Of a stretch of DNA of 57,517 nt, positions 35,424 through 44,401 are shown in pieces. A program made the position numbers and the translations under genes. How positions within the stretch are numbered: position 1 is the stretch's first letter; every line of letters starts with the position of its first letter. The notes under the pieces are model-generated. The model searched no databases and had not been told where the DNA came from. It saw only the letters and a list, made by a program, of their open reading frames with translations. Origin of the DNA: Bacteroidales bacterium (GTDB taxonomy: Bacteria; Bacteroidota; Bacteroidia; Bacteroidales; FEN-979); NCBI GenBank assembly GCA_028706295.1, contig JAQWBQ010000018.1:1-57517 (forward strand), in the 5' to 3' direction.

Positions 35424-37250
35424 TTATTTTGTGGCTGCTTCAAGTCGTTTCATGATCGAAAAGATGAAGATTGCCGACAGGATGCAGCAAACAATGAAGA
35501 TGGCCCAGAGCTGCCACAGATCGAGAACACTCCAGAATTTACTTCCGATAAACAGAAACTTGTTTCCAACGGCTGTAGCCAGCAACCAACCTCCCTGCAT
35601 CAGTCCCTGGAATCGGGCAGGAGCGACTTTCGAAACAAAGGAGAGTCCCATCGGACTAAGGAACAGTTCCGCTATGGTAAGGATCAGATAACTGCTGATG
35701 AGCCAGTAAGGCGTTACACGCGATGTATCAGGTACGGGATTGTATTTTGTGGCACCCGATGCATCGACATATTGCAATGTATGAGGCGACTCTAAACCAA
35801 TAGAGGCAATCAGAATTACAAGGAACCCGATAGCAGCAATGATCATCCCAATCCCGATCTTTTTAGGGGCTGAAGGCTCTATGTTCTTTTTGTTAAGCCA
35901 GGCAAAAATTCCCATGATCGGAAAAGTAAGGGAAACAATAAACAGTGGGTTGAATGCCTCAAATAATTCAGGAGCAATTGGATTCAAAGCATTGGCGCGG
36001 ACAATAAAATAATAGCAAAGGGCGCCGAGACCAATAAACATCGCAGCCCCGATCAGCCGCTCGGTCATTTTTTTTCTGAAAACAAGCACAAGGCCTGCAA
36101 TGGCACCGATAAAAGCTAAGATTGATTCCAGGTTGAAGAAGAGATTTGTGAAAGGCCCAACTTCCTTGACGGTATAGTCACGGGCAAAGAAAGTAAGCGT
36201 AAGACCATTCTGATGGAATGACATCCAGAAGAAGATCACAACGATGAAAACCATAATGAGTGAAGTAACCCTGGGTCGTTCTTCTTTGGTGGAAATTTGC
36301 AACATAATGGCGATGAATCCGACCAACAAACCTACAGCAGCACCCAATGCGGCAGCATCTTTCACCGTGTTACGCAGCAGGAAATAAAAGATTACGGAAG
36401 TGGTAATCATCAGACCGCCACCTAAAAGGAAACTTACAATGTTCGTATTAACCTTGGGTTTACTGGTATCTTCAGCTTTTTTTATCTTTTCGACACTCGG
36501 TAATAATTTATTGAAGACAATATAAACAATCAAAGAAATGACCATAGCTGCAGCAGCAACCCCGAAAGCATAATTATAACCTTTTGAGAAAGCATCAAGG
36601 TAATTTTGGGCAAACATTCCCAGATCCAATACCTGCGTTCCGCTTACTTTATCGGCAAGTTCCTGGAATTTGCCTACATCTTGTAAGGTGCCCTTTTGAA
36701 AGGCATGGCACATGGCCGGAAGACTTCCATCGTGAAGAAATCCCTGTGTTTTCAGAAACCAGTTCCTGACGCCGGTGGCGACAAAGGGAGCAAAAAATGC
36801 TCCGATATTGATCCCCATGTAAAAAATCATGAAAGCGGAATCGCGTACCTTTGAGTATTTGGGATCGTCGTATAACTGACCAACCACAGCCTGAAGGTTT
36901 CCCTTGAACAATCCGTTTCCGAAAGCGATGGTGAACAGCCCGACAACCGTGATCGCCAGCGGATTACCCGGCAAGGCCATGATCACATACCCCGAGAACA
37001 TGACAATGATCCCGGCGAGGATAACCGTTTTGTACTTTCTGGAGGCATCGGCTAAAATACCCCCGATGAGGGCAAGCGCGTAAATGCCAAAATAAAACCA
37101 ACTATAATAGCTTCCGGCGTCCTCTTCCGAAAGCCCGTACCGGGCTTGTAAAAAGAGGACAAGGATCGCCATCATGGTGTAAAAACCAAAGCGCTCTCCC
37201 ATGTTTGAGAAAAACGCCACAAACAGACCTTTCGGATGTCTTTTGAACAT
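35424..37250 (-). CDS. POT family proton-coupled oligopeptide transporter
   Basis: The 608-residue protein is an MFS transporter with about 14 membrane helices, the length usual for bacterial POT members with two extra central helices. The N-terminal signature region reads FFSNMGERFGFYTM. The second Glu and Arg (Glu19, Arg20) of the ExxER motif are present, but the first Glu is Asn16. GLFKGNLQAVVGQLY and a region like FYMGINIGAF match POT family motifs. It imports di- or tripeptides with protons by family knowledge. It has its own promoter and terminator and so is a single-gene transcript. Confidence 0.88.
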   Translation of the reverse strand: MFKRHPKGLFVAFFSNMGERFGFYTMMAILVLFLQARYGLSEEDAGSYYSWFYFGIYALALIGGILADASRKYKTVILAGIIVMFSGYVIMALPGNPLAITVVGLFTIAFGNGLFKGNLQAVVGQLYDDPKYSKVRDSAFMIFYMGINIGAFFAPFVATGVRNWFLKTQGFLHDGSLPAMCHAFQKGTLQDVGKFQELADKVSGTQVLDLGMFAQNYLDAFSKGYNYAFGVAAAAMVISLIVYIVFNKLLPSVEKIKKAEDTSKPKVNTNIVSFLLGGGLMITTSVIFYFLLRNTVKDAAALGAAVGLLVGFIAIMLQISTKEERPRVTSLIMVFIVVIFFWMSFHQNGLTLTFFARDYTVKEVGPFTNLFFNLESILAFIGAIAGLVLVFRKKMTERLIGAAMFIGLGALCYYFIVRANALNPIAPELFEAFNPLFIVSLTFPIMGIFAWLNKKNIEPSAPKKIGIGMIIAAIGFLVILIASIGLESPHTLQYVDASGATKYNPVPDTSRVTPYWLISSYLILTIAELFLSPMGLSFVSKVAPARFQGLMQGGWLLATAVGNKFLFIGSKFWSVLDLWQLWAIFIVCCILSAIFIFSIMKRLEAATK

Positions 37251-37288
37251 GATGCCTAAATTTTAGTGAATAAAAAATGAGTAACATG

Positions 37289-37319
37289 CAAAAATAATCA
37301 AATTTAGTCACCGGACAAA
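37289..37319 (-). promoter_or_regulatory. Promoter of the POT transporter (-33 TTTG, 19 bases, -7 TATTTTTG)
   Basis: On the minus strand TTTG (37319-37316), 19 bases, then TATTTTTG (37296-37289): a full match to the Bacteroidota promoter. The leader to the ATG ending at 37250 would be about 30 bases. Confidence 0.65.
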
Positions 37320-37407
37320 TCGCAGATCATCAGGTGACTGAGAAATCAAACTCCATTCTGTTTTCGGATGATACAGTATCGGGTATTTTGCAGAAAATTT
37401 TTCGAAA

Positions 37408-37439
37408 TTTGTAATAAACCCCCAACGCCGTCGTCTTAA
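37408..37439 (+). promoter_or_regulatory. Candidate ECF-type promoter before the sigma factor gene
   Basis: TTTGTAATAA (37408-37417) and CGTCTTAA (37432-37439) are separated by 14 bases and end 7 bases before the sigma gene ATG. The GTAA-type -35 with CGTC -10 layout is what autoregulated ECF sigma genes commonly show, and no TAnnTTTG box is present here. This is inferred from pattern only. Confidence 0.42.
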
Positions 37440-37446
37440 ATCCCGT

Positions 37447-37962
37447 ATGAATCTTCCGGAATTTCAAAAATCGGTCTACCCGTTGCGCGACAAGCTGTTT
37501 CGCTTTGCAAGGAGGATCCTTGAACACCGCGAGGAGGCCGAAGATACCGTTCAGGAAGTTTTTATCAGGCTATGGAATAATCGTGAAAAGCTGGATGCGT
37601 ACCGCAGCGTGGAGGCGCTGGCCATGACCACAACTAAGAATCTGTGCATCGACAGGGTGCGAAGCCGGAAATATCCGGTCGAGAATTATGAAGATCACAG
37701 GAATTACCTTGAAAACCTGCCGGGTGAACAAGAACAGGATCATTCGGAGGTGATCGCGAATATCCGACGGGCAATGGATGGACTGCCTGAAACCCAGCGT
37801 ATCATCATGCATCTGAGAGATATCGAAGGGTATGAGTTCAACCGAATTGCCGAAATAGTCGAGATGAATGAAAATGCCATCCGCGTAGCACTGTCGCGGG
37901 CGCGGAAACGGACACGTGAATTGTTGGTAAATAATGAGATATATGAAACCCACGGGAATTGA
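37447..37962 (+). CDS. ECF (sigma-70 family) RNA polymerase sigma factor
   Basis: The 171-residue protein has sigma region 2 (FARRILEHREEAEDTVQEVFIRLW) and region 4 (LPETQRIIMHLRDIEGYEFNRIAEI, then NAIRVALSRARKRTRELL), with a short linker, as ECF sigma factors do. It is followed by an overlapping gene for a single-span membrane protein, the likely anti-sigma factor, and a DUF4252 gene. The cassette is recurrent in Bacteroidota and probably responds to envelope conditions. The signal is unknown. Confidence 0.92.
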   Translation: MNLPEFQKSVYPLRDKLFRFARRILEHREEAEDTVQEVFIRLWNNREKLDAYRSVEALAMTTTKNLCIDRVRSRKYPVENYEDHRNYLENLPGEQEQDHSEVIANIRRAMDGLPETQRIIMHLRDIEGYEFNRIAEIVEMNENAIRVALSRARKRTRELLVNNEIYETHGN

Positions 37963-38515
37963 AGATTTGCTGGAAAAGTATTTTGAGGGCAATACTACCC
38001 TCTCAGAGGAACAATCAATTCGTGACTTCTTCCGGGAGCCTGACGTGCCCCAACACCTCCTGAAATACGAATCCCTTTTCAAATTTTTCGAATCGGAACA
38101 GAAAATTAAAGCTCCCTTCCGCCAATTGACGGGCATGGTCCCGGGGATGCCCGAACAAAATACCTTTCAGTCCGTAAAATCCGGAATACACACCAACAAC
38201 CGTTTTTATATCCTGTCGGGGCTTGCTGCATCCCTGATTATTCTTATTTCAATGACCTTCCTGTTCAGGAATGATATCTTTCGAAAAGGTCACACCCTGA
38301 CCCTCACCCCGGATCAGGAACTGGCCTATACCGAAACCCGTCAAACCCTTCTGTTTATCTCGGGTTCTCTGAATACCGGACTGCGTCAGATCGAGACCCT
38401 GCAGAAAGTAGATCAAGCCTTCGCGAAAGTTCAAATGTTGAATAAATTCTTCCAATATCAACCTGTAAATATAAACCCGGACGAAATCAATGATCAGTCC
38501 ATAAAATCCAGATAA
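37943..38515 (+). CDS. Probable membrane anti-sigma factor
   Basis: The 190-residue protein has an N-terminal cytoplasmic helical part (GIEDLLEKYFEGNTTLSEEQ, a phrase typical of Bacteroidota anti-sigma-like proteins), one membrane helix at about 87-108 and a C-terminal periplasmic helix-rich part. ATG 37943 is preferred; ATG 37934 is also possible. It overlaps the end of the sigma gene by 20 bases and ends 2 bases before the DUF4252 gene, so all three are coupled. The anti-sigma role is inferred from position and topology. Confidence 0.72.
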   Translation: MKPTGIEDLLEKYFEGNTTLSEEQSIRDFFREPDVPQHLLKYESLFKFFESEQKIKAPFRQLTGMVPGMPEQNTFQSVKSGIHTNNRFYILSGLAASLIILISMTFLFRNDIFRKGHTLTLTPDQELAYTETRQTLLFISGSLNTGLRQIETLQKVDQAFAKVQMLNKFFQYQPVNINPDEINDQSIKSR

Positions 38516-38517
38516 CT

Positions 38518-39069
38518 ATGAAAAAAACCATGTTAAGCCTCCTGCTTGGAGCAATGTTGTTGATGCCGGTAGCGCTTCGCGCACAAAGTCCGATCGACAA
38601 AGTCTTTGATAAATATGTCGCCCAGGATGGTTTCACCTCCGTGAACATCAGCAAGGAACTCTTCCAGATGTTCGTGCAAATGGGAAAAGACAAAGTCAAT
38701 GATTCCTCCATGATCGAGATGAAGAAAATTCTTGAACAACTCAATGGCCTGAAAGTGCTTACCTTTTCTTTCGACTCATCCAAAATTTCCAGGGCCGTCG
38801 CTGTTTACAATGAATTTTCCGGCGTGTTTCCCCCATCGACCTACAAAGAGCTGATGAACCTGACCGAAGGAAGACAAAACATCCGTTTCCTCACCAAACA
38901 GGATGCAAATGGCAGAATCAACGAAATGGTGATGCTGATGAAAGACCGGAAAGAAGTCGCAGTACTCAGCCTGACAGGCATTATCGATCTGTCGACCATC
39001 TCCCAGCTTTCAAAAGGAATGAATATCCACGGGATGGAAGCGCTCCAGAAGATGAAGGACCACAAATAA
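38518..39069 (+). CDS. DUF4252 domain exported protein
   Basis: The 183-residue protein has a signal peptide (about 1-22, ending LRAQ) and a single DUF4252 domain (about 25-180) with the FEKVSVN-like opening FTSVNISKELFQMF. It is exported without an obvious lipobox. Function is unknown; members are recurrently encoded with ECF sigma/anti-sigma pairs. It is the last gene of the cassette and converges with the HhH/barrel gene 11 bases away. Confidence 0.85.
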   Translation: MKKTMLSLLLGAMLLMPVALRAQSPIDKVFDKYVAQDGFTSVNISKELFQMFVQMGKDKVNDSSMIEMKKILEQLNGLKVLTFSFDSSKISRAVAVYNEFSGVFPPSTYKELMNLTEGRQNIRFLTKQDANGRINEMVMLMKDRKEVAVLSLTGIIDLSTISQLSKGMNIHGMEALQKMKDHK

Positions 39070-39080
39070 AAGCAGCATCC

Positions 39081-41156
39081 CTATAATTTTATCTGAAGCT
39101 GTGCGGTGACCTCCGCTTTCACATTGCCTTCGGTCAGGTCCGCGCCGCTCCCGATCTCCGTACGATCAGTATAGACCGTGACCCCGCCCTGCAACCAGAA
39201 ATTTACCTGATTGCAGGGTTTTGCCTTTAGTACCAAACAGTAACGCATTCCCTTTCCATCCAGGCAGGCCATCGAATAATCATAGAGCACCCCGGGCTCA
39301 AATACATAAAACCTTGCGTCGTACCCATCGGTGTCGAATATTCCAACCCTCAGGGTCACTCCCGTGAGCCATCCGATGTTGTTTAACCGGGCATCCTGAT
39401 ACACCAGAAACCCTTGCTGTACCGAGCAAACCGGACGGGATACCGCCCTGAATTCAATACGCGTTCGCAGAAGGAGTCTTTCGCTGGCCGACAGATCAAA
39501 AACTGTTCGAAAGCTTTGAACTGTGTTATCGGTCAACGGGTGAAGGTGCATTCCGTTTGTTCCAACACCATTGATCCGTGTGTGCTTTCGGTAATACCTG
39601 AATTCAAATCCCGAGATTTTCGAAACCCTGAGGTCCAGAATGACCCCCGATTCGTTCCCGCGGGTTGGCGCATCAACCCGGTACTTCAACCATGGAAAAG
39701 AAAACAGATCTGCATAACCCGAAAGAGATATCTTTGAGGAGATCGCAGCATTAAGAGAGAGGAAAATCCCCTCTTCGTTGGCATTCGCCGATCCCTGCCC
39801 CAATGCATTGGAGAAGAGGTTCTGAAAAGCGGGCTGATAGTACCGGTAGCGTGCATGCACCGTCACATTCTGGCCTGGTGTAAACGTACATCCTGCAATC
39901 CCGGCCCAACCTCCGTTCATGCTCCGGCTCACCTCACCGAATAGAAATAGCTTCCCGATCCGCAACCTGAAATCGAATCCCAGATTATGGTTTACATTTC
40001 CTGAAAACCGGAATAAATTGTAGGGATCTTGCTCCGGCTTGATTGCCGCGGAATAATGCATGTAGGTGCCCGTCAGCCCTGCACTGAATCCCCAGTTCTG
40101 ACCGGGAGAGGCGGAAAAACCAAGATGACCGCCAACGAGTAGTTCATCCAGAATATCCTGTTTTCCGATCTCTGAAGGCGTGCGGTGATAACCGCCTGAA
40201 TAAATGGAGCTGATCTCCTCGGCTCTTCCCGAAATACTGTCGATCTTCGTTACAGTGCCACCCCGTGACGTATAAGAAACGAATCCCGATAACTCGGCAT
40301 GGTTTTTCCGCAGGGTAACGGCGATTCCACGCAAACCCGTTGCTTCATTGATGCCCAGCGCTGGACGTATTCCGGCCGGACCTGCTGGAGAGGGAACCGA
40401 TCCCGGCATGGACCCGGCCGTCATTCCCGTTCCAATGGTAAGTCCCTGACCGAACTGTACCCGGAAATTCCCGACTACCAGCCGGCTTATAACTCCTATA
40501 TTGTTCAGCATCAGATACCCTCCGTAAAAATCGAATCCGTTCTTTTGCGCCCCTTTGAAAAACTCCTCACCCGGATCCTTTTCCCCTGAAAATCCAAAAC
40601 TGATCTTATCGAACCAGGTGAACTGATACCTGAAATAGTAGTACCTTGGATCACCCGGATAATACAGGTTGGAATTCAATCCGGCTGTGGTATCAGGTCG
40701 CTGGTACCCCTTGCTGACAGGAAAAGCCTGTCGTGCCCGCATCATCAGGTCATGACGACCAAGTTTAAAGAAATTACGGAATGAGAATGCGGGTAGATGT
40801 GAATCAGGTATGACGTTGACAAAGGGTGCGATTTTACAGATCATTAAAGAATCAAATCCCGGGATTGTCCGTAGTTCATAGATGCTGAAGAGTTCGCCGT
40901 ACGTGCTCCTGTAATCCATGAGGTTCTTAACATGTGCCGGTGACAGAAATGGAATTTCATAGAGATCCTCCTGCTTCCGGGTATTCAGATTGACCGGGTG
41001 ACTGGCTTTTTCAACGAATTCTTCGACCAGATCGTCGTAACCGGATTCGGTTTCCTGTTCGGCGGCTTTTTCAACGATCTCCCCAAGATGGTCAAACTGG
41101 CAGAATGCAAATACAGGAATCATCCAGAATAATAAAACAAATCGAACAATTTTCAT
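39081..41156 (-). CDS. Exported helix-hairpin-helix protein with a C-terminal barrel-like region
   Basis: The 691-residue protein has a signal peptide (about 1-19, ending FAFCQ). Residues about 50-115 form ComEA-like helix-hairpin-helix units (VNLNTRKQEDLYEIPFLS, then SIYELRTIPGFDSLM). The remaining 550 residues are rich in alternating aromatic and polar strands with many Gly, ending in TAQLQIKL, as in outer membrane beta barrels. HhH domains usually bind DNA without sequence preference, so a surface role in DNA handling is conceivable, but none is shown. It lies 78 bases after the next OMP gene in the same direction. Confidence 0.78.
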   Translation of the reverse strand: MKIVRFVLLFWMIPVFAFCQFDHLGEIVEKAAEQETESGYDDLVEEFVEKASHPVNLNTRKQEDLYEIPFLSPAHVKNLMDYRSTYGELFSIYELRTIPGFDSLMICKIAPFVNVIPDSHLPAFSFRNFFKLGRHDLMMRARQAFPVSKGYQRPDTTAGLNSNLYYPGDPRYYYFRYQFTWFDKISFGFSGEKDPGEEFFKGAQKNGFDFYGGYLMLNNIGVISRLVVGNFRVQFGQGLTIGTGMTAGSMPGSVPSPAGPAGIRPALGINEATGLRGIAVTLRKNHAELSGFVSYTSRGGTVTKIDSISGRAEEISSIYSGGYHRTPSEIGKQDILDELLVGGHLGFSASPGQNWGFSAGLTGTYMHYSAAIKPEQDPYNLFRFSGNVNHNLGFDFRLRIGKLFLFGEVSRSMNGGWAGIAGCTFTPGQNVTVHARYRYYQPAFQNLFSNALGQGSANANEEGIFLSLNAAISSKISLSGYADLFSFPWLKYRVDAPTRGNESGVILDLRVSKISGFEFRYYRKHTRINGVGTNGMHLHPLTDNTVQSFRTVFDLSASERLLLRTRIEFRAVSRPVCSVQQGFLVYQDARLNNIGWLTGVTLRVGIFDTDGYDARFYVFEPGVLYDYSMACLDGKGMRYCLVLKAKPCNQVNFWLQGGVTVYTDRTEIGSGADLTEGNVKAEVTAQLQIKL

Positions 41157-41234
41157 GGCCTCGGATTGTTTTTCTGGTATGGTTAAACCAGTTTGTTTAA
41201 ATTAAAATCACTGCCGGAGGATTTAAGAAATGTA

Positions 41235-42110
41235 TTATAATCCGGATCGTTGGGAAGCGTCGGTTTTCCTCTTGTTGCCCGATTCTTTTATATTTTGGAA
41301 TATCACGGATCCTCCGGGGCTGAAGCCCAGTGCCTGGTGAAATCCGGAAGCAAGATCGACGGTGAGTTTCCCAAGTTTCAGGCCAAAGCCGAAGGTAACC
41401 ACCCAGGGATTGGTCGCCAGGCCTGCCCTGATGAACAACTTCCCGGCTATCTGGTACTCGGCACCCATTCGGATAACCATGGACTGTATGAGGTCCTTTT
41501 CAACCTCAAGGACAGCCAGAAAATTTTCTGAAAAACGGTAGGAAACGCCAGCACAGAACACCGTTGGCAAATACTCGACCGGCTGGTTTGCCGTTCGCAC
41601 CGGAACCGGGTTTGCGATTAGGATTCCTGCGAGAATGCGATCTGTTGGCCGAAATTGCAATCCGATCGCACAGGATAGCAAGTTCTTGCTGCCATAGTCA
41701 TCCGGAAGGCTCAGTCGCAGGTATTCGAGCCGAATCCCTGCAGAAAACATTTTTCCGAATTTCCGGCTATAACTGAAACCCGATCTGAATTCCAGGTAAC
41801 CTAAGGCGCCGAAATGGCTTAGGTTGATGGCAAATGATCCAGGTTTTACAGCCAATACGGCCACACCTTGTTGATACATCAATTCCTTCATCATAAACCT
41901 GTTCTCAAAAAATATCCCGGCCGAAACTCCTTTTAGCCAGGCTGTCCCGGCCGGGTTGTTGGATGCAGACCAGATGTCGGAAACCGACACGGAGACGCCT
42001 CCCATCGCCCCGGCCCGCGCACCGGCCGGATTTCGCTCTCCGATTGCCAGCGAAATGAACGGGAGTCCGATTGCTGCGGCAAAAATCAAAAGAACCGATT
42101 TGTAAAACAT
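41235..42110 (-). CDS. PorV/FadL-like outer membrane protein
   Basis: The 291-residue protein has a signal peptide (about 1-22). An N-terminal segment (NPAGARAGAMGGVSVSVSD...SNNPAG) is the motif common to PorV/UPF0164/FadL-type barrels. The rest alternates short strands (LSHFGALGYLEFRSGFSYSRKFG) to about residue 275, with a polar tail. Members include PorV-like T9SS shuttle partners and other barrels of unknown role. It probably shares a transcript with the HhH protein downstream. Confidence 0.75.
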   Translation of the reverse strand: MFYKSVLLIFAAAIGLPFISLAIGERNPAGARAGAMGGVSVSVSDIWSASNNPAGTAWLKGVSAGIFFENRFMMKELMYQQGVAVLAVKPGSFAINLSHFGALGYLEFRSGFSYSRKFGKMFSAGIRLEYLRLSLPDDYGSKNLLSCAIGLQFRPTDRILAGILIANPVPVRTANQPVEYLPTVFCAGVSYRFSENFLAVLEVEKDLIQSMVIRMGAEYQIAGKLFIRAGLATNPWVVTFGFGLKLGKLTVDLASGFHQALGFSPGGSVIFQNIKESGNKRKTDASQRSGL

Positions 42111-42145
42111 AACCCTGTTTTCGGGTTAATCAGGTATCAACCTGA
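42111..42145. repeat. Two adjacent hairpins in a divergent gene gap
   Basis: AACCC(42111-42115)/GGGTT(42123-42127) and TCAGGT(42130-42135)/ACCTGA(42140-42145) are two small inverted repeats directly upstream of the OMP start codon on the minus strand. Neither is followed by a T run, so they are not classic terminators. They could be operator or leader elements. Confidence 0.35.
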
Positions 42146-42181
42146 AAAGTAATACACCCCTGTTGTTTATTTTCTCTTTGC

Positions 42182-42189
42182 TATCTTTG
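42182..42189 (+). promoter_or_regulatory. Candidate -7 box of the DUF2461 gene
   Basis: TATCTTTG matches TAnnTTTG exactly, followed by GC, 18 bases before the ATG at 42207. A TTG at 42163-42165 lies 16 bases upstream, slightly short for a -33 box. Confidence 0.52.
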
Positions 42190-42206
42190 CGGAAAAATAA
42201 TATACC

Positions 42207-42866
42207 ATGACTCCCAATGTCATCTCTTTTCTGGAACAACTGAAAGTCAATAACAACCGCGATTGGTTTCAGCAAAACAAGAATAGGTATGAAGCCGCGA
42301 AAAGTGAAGTTCTGACTTTTGTCGGATCCGTGATCCCGGCAATCTCGGAATTCGATGAAACTGTAAAGTTTGTCGAAGCCCAAGATTGTCTTTTCAGGAT
42401 TTTCAGGGATGTCCGTTTTTCATCAGACAAATCTCCTTACAAAGTGAATATGGGAGCCTGGATCACGCCCAAAGGCCGTAAAAGTTCCGGGCCGGGTTAT
42501 TATATACATCTTCAACCGGGCGAATCGTTCCTTTCAGTCGGAGTCTATATGCCTGATCCGGATCAATTAAAGAAAATCCGACAGGAAATTTTTTACAACA
42601 CGGATGAGTTTAAAGCGATTTTGAGTGACCGGAAAATTGCACGCTATACCACGGGTCTGGATGACTTCGATAAAGCAAAACAACCTCCCAGGGATTTTCC
42701 GAAAGACTTTGCCGACATAGACCTTTTAAAGAACCGCCATTATATTCTTTCGGCCTCACTGGACGATACCATGATTATCTCCGACAAGCTTTTTGCTTAT
42801 GTTACTGAAGTGTTCAGGACCTTTTCACCCTTGAACAGATTTTTGAAAAGGGCTTTGGAGGGATGA
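42207..42866 (+). CDS. DUF2461 family protein
   Basis: The 219-residue protein matches the TIGR02453/DUF2461 family along its whole length, with the N-terminal FLEQLKVNNNRDWFQQNKNRYE, then FRIFRDVRFSSDKSPYKVNMGAW and an L(S)VGVYMPDPDQL segment. It has no signal peptide. The family is widespread in bacteria and fungi and has no settled function. It converges with psd, the stops being 4 bases apart. Confidence 0.88.
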   Translation: MTPNVISFLEQLKVNNNRDWFQQNKNRYEAAKSEVLTFVGSVIPAISEFDETVKFVEAQDCLFRIFRDVRFSSDKSPYKVNMGAWITPKGRKSSGPGYYIHLQPGESFLSVGVYMPDPDQLKKIRQEIFYNTDEFKAILSDRKIARYTTGLDDFDKAKQPPRDFPKDFADIDLLKNRHYILSASLDDTMIISDKLFAYVTEVFRTFSPLNRFLKRALEG

Positions 42867-42870
42867 TGAT

Positions 42871-43533
42871 TTAGGCAGGTATTCTGCCGATTATGGTTTG
42901 TTTACCTCTGACTTTCTGATTCAGGGTGACTTCTATCTTTGTATCGACCGGAAGTAGAAGATCGACACGGGAACCAAATTTGATAAAACCGAGTTCTTCG
43001 CCCTGGATAACCGGTTCGCCCACTTTCGGGTAGCATTTGATCCGCCGCGCCATCGCACCCGCTATCTGCCTCACGAGTACTTTTCTTTTGCCGGGGCCCT
43101 GGATGACCGTAGTCGCCCTTTCGTTTTCAAGCGAAGCTTTGGGATTGAATGCAACCATGTGCTTTCCGGGATGGTAATAGTAATAAACAATCTCGCCGCC
43201 AACAGGAAACCAGTTTACATGTACATTGGTGGCCGACATGAATATGGAAACCTGAATGCGGTCATCCTTGAAATACTCCGGTTCGACGGTGCGTTCGATA
43301 ACCACTACCTTACCATCGGCCGGGCATAGTATTACCTGCTCGCCTCCGTTGGTTGACCGATCGGGTGACCGGAAGAACCGTATGATCATGATAAAAAACC
43401 AGACTCCCAGGATGTACATTACACCGTGGATCCACGACTGTTCAGGCCAAATGTGGTTGAAGGCAAGGAAAATGGCTAAAACCAGCAGAAAGGTGATCAT
43501 TATCGTTTTATATCCTTCTTTATGAATGGTCAT
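42871..43533 (-). CDS. psd: Phosphatidylserine decarboxylase proenzyme
   Basis: The 220-residue protein is of the short Psd type with N-terminal membrane helices (about 10-50), conserved VNWFPVGGEI and the autocleavage Gly-Ser in KFGSRVD (Gly187, Ser188) that creates the pyruvoyl cofactor. It makes phosphatidylethanolamine from phosphatidylserine. It starts 4 bases after cdsA, which supplies its pathway. No pssA was found nearby. It is the last gene of the rsfS-ftsH-LUD-cdsA-psd transcript. Confidence 0.92.
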   Translation of the reverse strand: MTIHKEGYKTIMITFLLVLAIFLAFNHIWPEQSWIHGVMYILGVWFFIMIIRFFRSPDRSTNGGEQVILCPADGKVVVIERTVEPEYFKDDRIQVSIFMSATNVHVNWFPVGGEIVYYYYHPGKHMVAFNPKASLENERATTVIQGPGKRKVLVRQIAGAMARRIKCYPKVGEPVIQGEELGFIKFGSRVDLLLPVDTKIEVTLNQKVRGKQTIIGRIPA

Positions 43534-43537
43534 CTGT

Positions 43538-44401
43538 TCAAATGGTGTTTAATAAATAAAAATATACAAAGACAAACGGGGATGAAATCAACATGGTGTC
43601 GAACCGGTCGAGGATGCCGCCGTGACCTGGCAGGATCGTTCCGGAGTCTTTGACATGCAGCCCCCTTTTAAACAACGATTCCACAAGATCGCCGAATGTC
43701 CCGAAAATAACTACAATAAATGTAAGGATCAGCCAGTTGCCCTGTGATACATCCCTGAAAAGCAATGAAAGAGCTAAGGATGTAAGAAATGCGACAATAA
43801 CACCGGCAATGGTACCTTCCCAGGTTTTTTTCGGCGAAATGCGTTCAAAAAATTTGTGTTTTCCGAATTGTTTTCCGTAGAGATAAGCGGCAGTATCGTA
43901 CAACCAGGTGAGGATGAAATACCCCGTCAGGAATTCCGGGATGCCATGGAACTGAACCTGGTCCTGTTTGCTGAAAGCATTGAGGAGCGCGAAGGGAACC
44001 GAAATGTAAATGATACCGAGAATGGTGATGGAAATATTGGTCAGCGGAGCAGATTTTTTTCTGAAAATTTCAAAAATAAAAGGCAGAAAGAGGGTAATGA
44101 CAATGGTTATAACCGGGGCATTCTTCCATAAGAGGCCACCGGAGGTTCCTCCCTGGATGAAAAAAAAGCATGTTGTGATGAGGTACACCAAAGCCCCTGC
44201 TGCAGTGCCATAAATTTTCTGAGGGTGGACGTTCTCTCCCGAAACAAGTCCATAGAACTCCCAAAGTCCGGCCAGGGTGATCAGCAGAAAAATAGTGGCG
44301 AATATCCATCCGCTGAAGTACAACGCTGCAAGCAGAATGAAGGCCATCGACAATCCCGTGATGGTGCGTGCCCAAAAATTGCTCATTGGTTTTTCAGCCA
44401 T
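43538..44401 (-). CDS. cdsA: Phosphatidate cytidylyltransferase
   Basis: The 287-residue membrane protein has about seven helices and the CdsA signature near its C-terminus (DLVESLFKRGLHVKDSG, then LPGHGGILDRFD). It makes CDP-diacylglycerol for phospholipid synthesis. The start overlaps the LUD gene stop by 8 bases; a second in-frame ATG five codons later is also possible. Confidence 0.93.
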   Translation of the reverse strand: MAEKPMSNFWARTITGLSMAFILLAALYFSGWIFATIFLLITLAGLWEFYGLVSGENVHPQKIYGTAAGALVYLITTCFFFIQGGTSGGLLWKNAPVITIVITLFLPFIFEIFRKKSAPLTNISITILGIIYISVPFALLNAFSKQDQVQFHGIPEFLTGYFILTWLYDTAAYLYGKQFGKHKFFERISPKKTWEGTIAGVIVAFLTSLALSLLFRDVSQGNWLILTFIVVIFGTFGDLVESLFKRGLHVKDSGTILPGHGGILDRFDTMLISSPFVFVYFYLLNTI

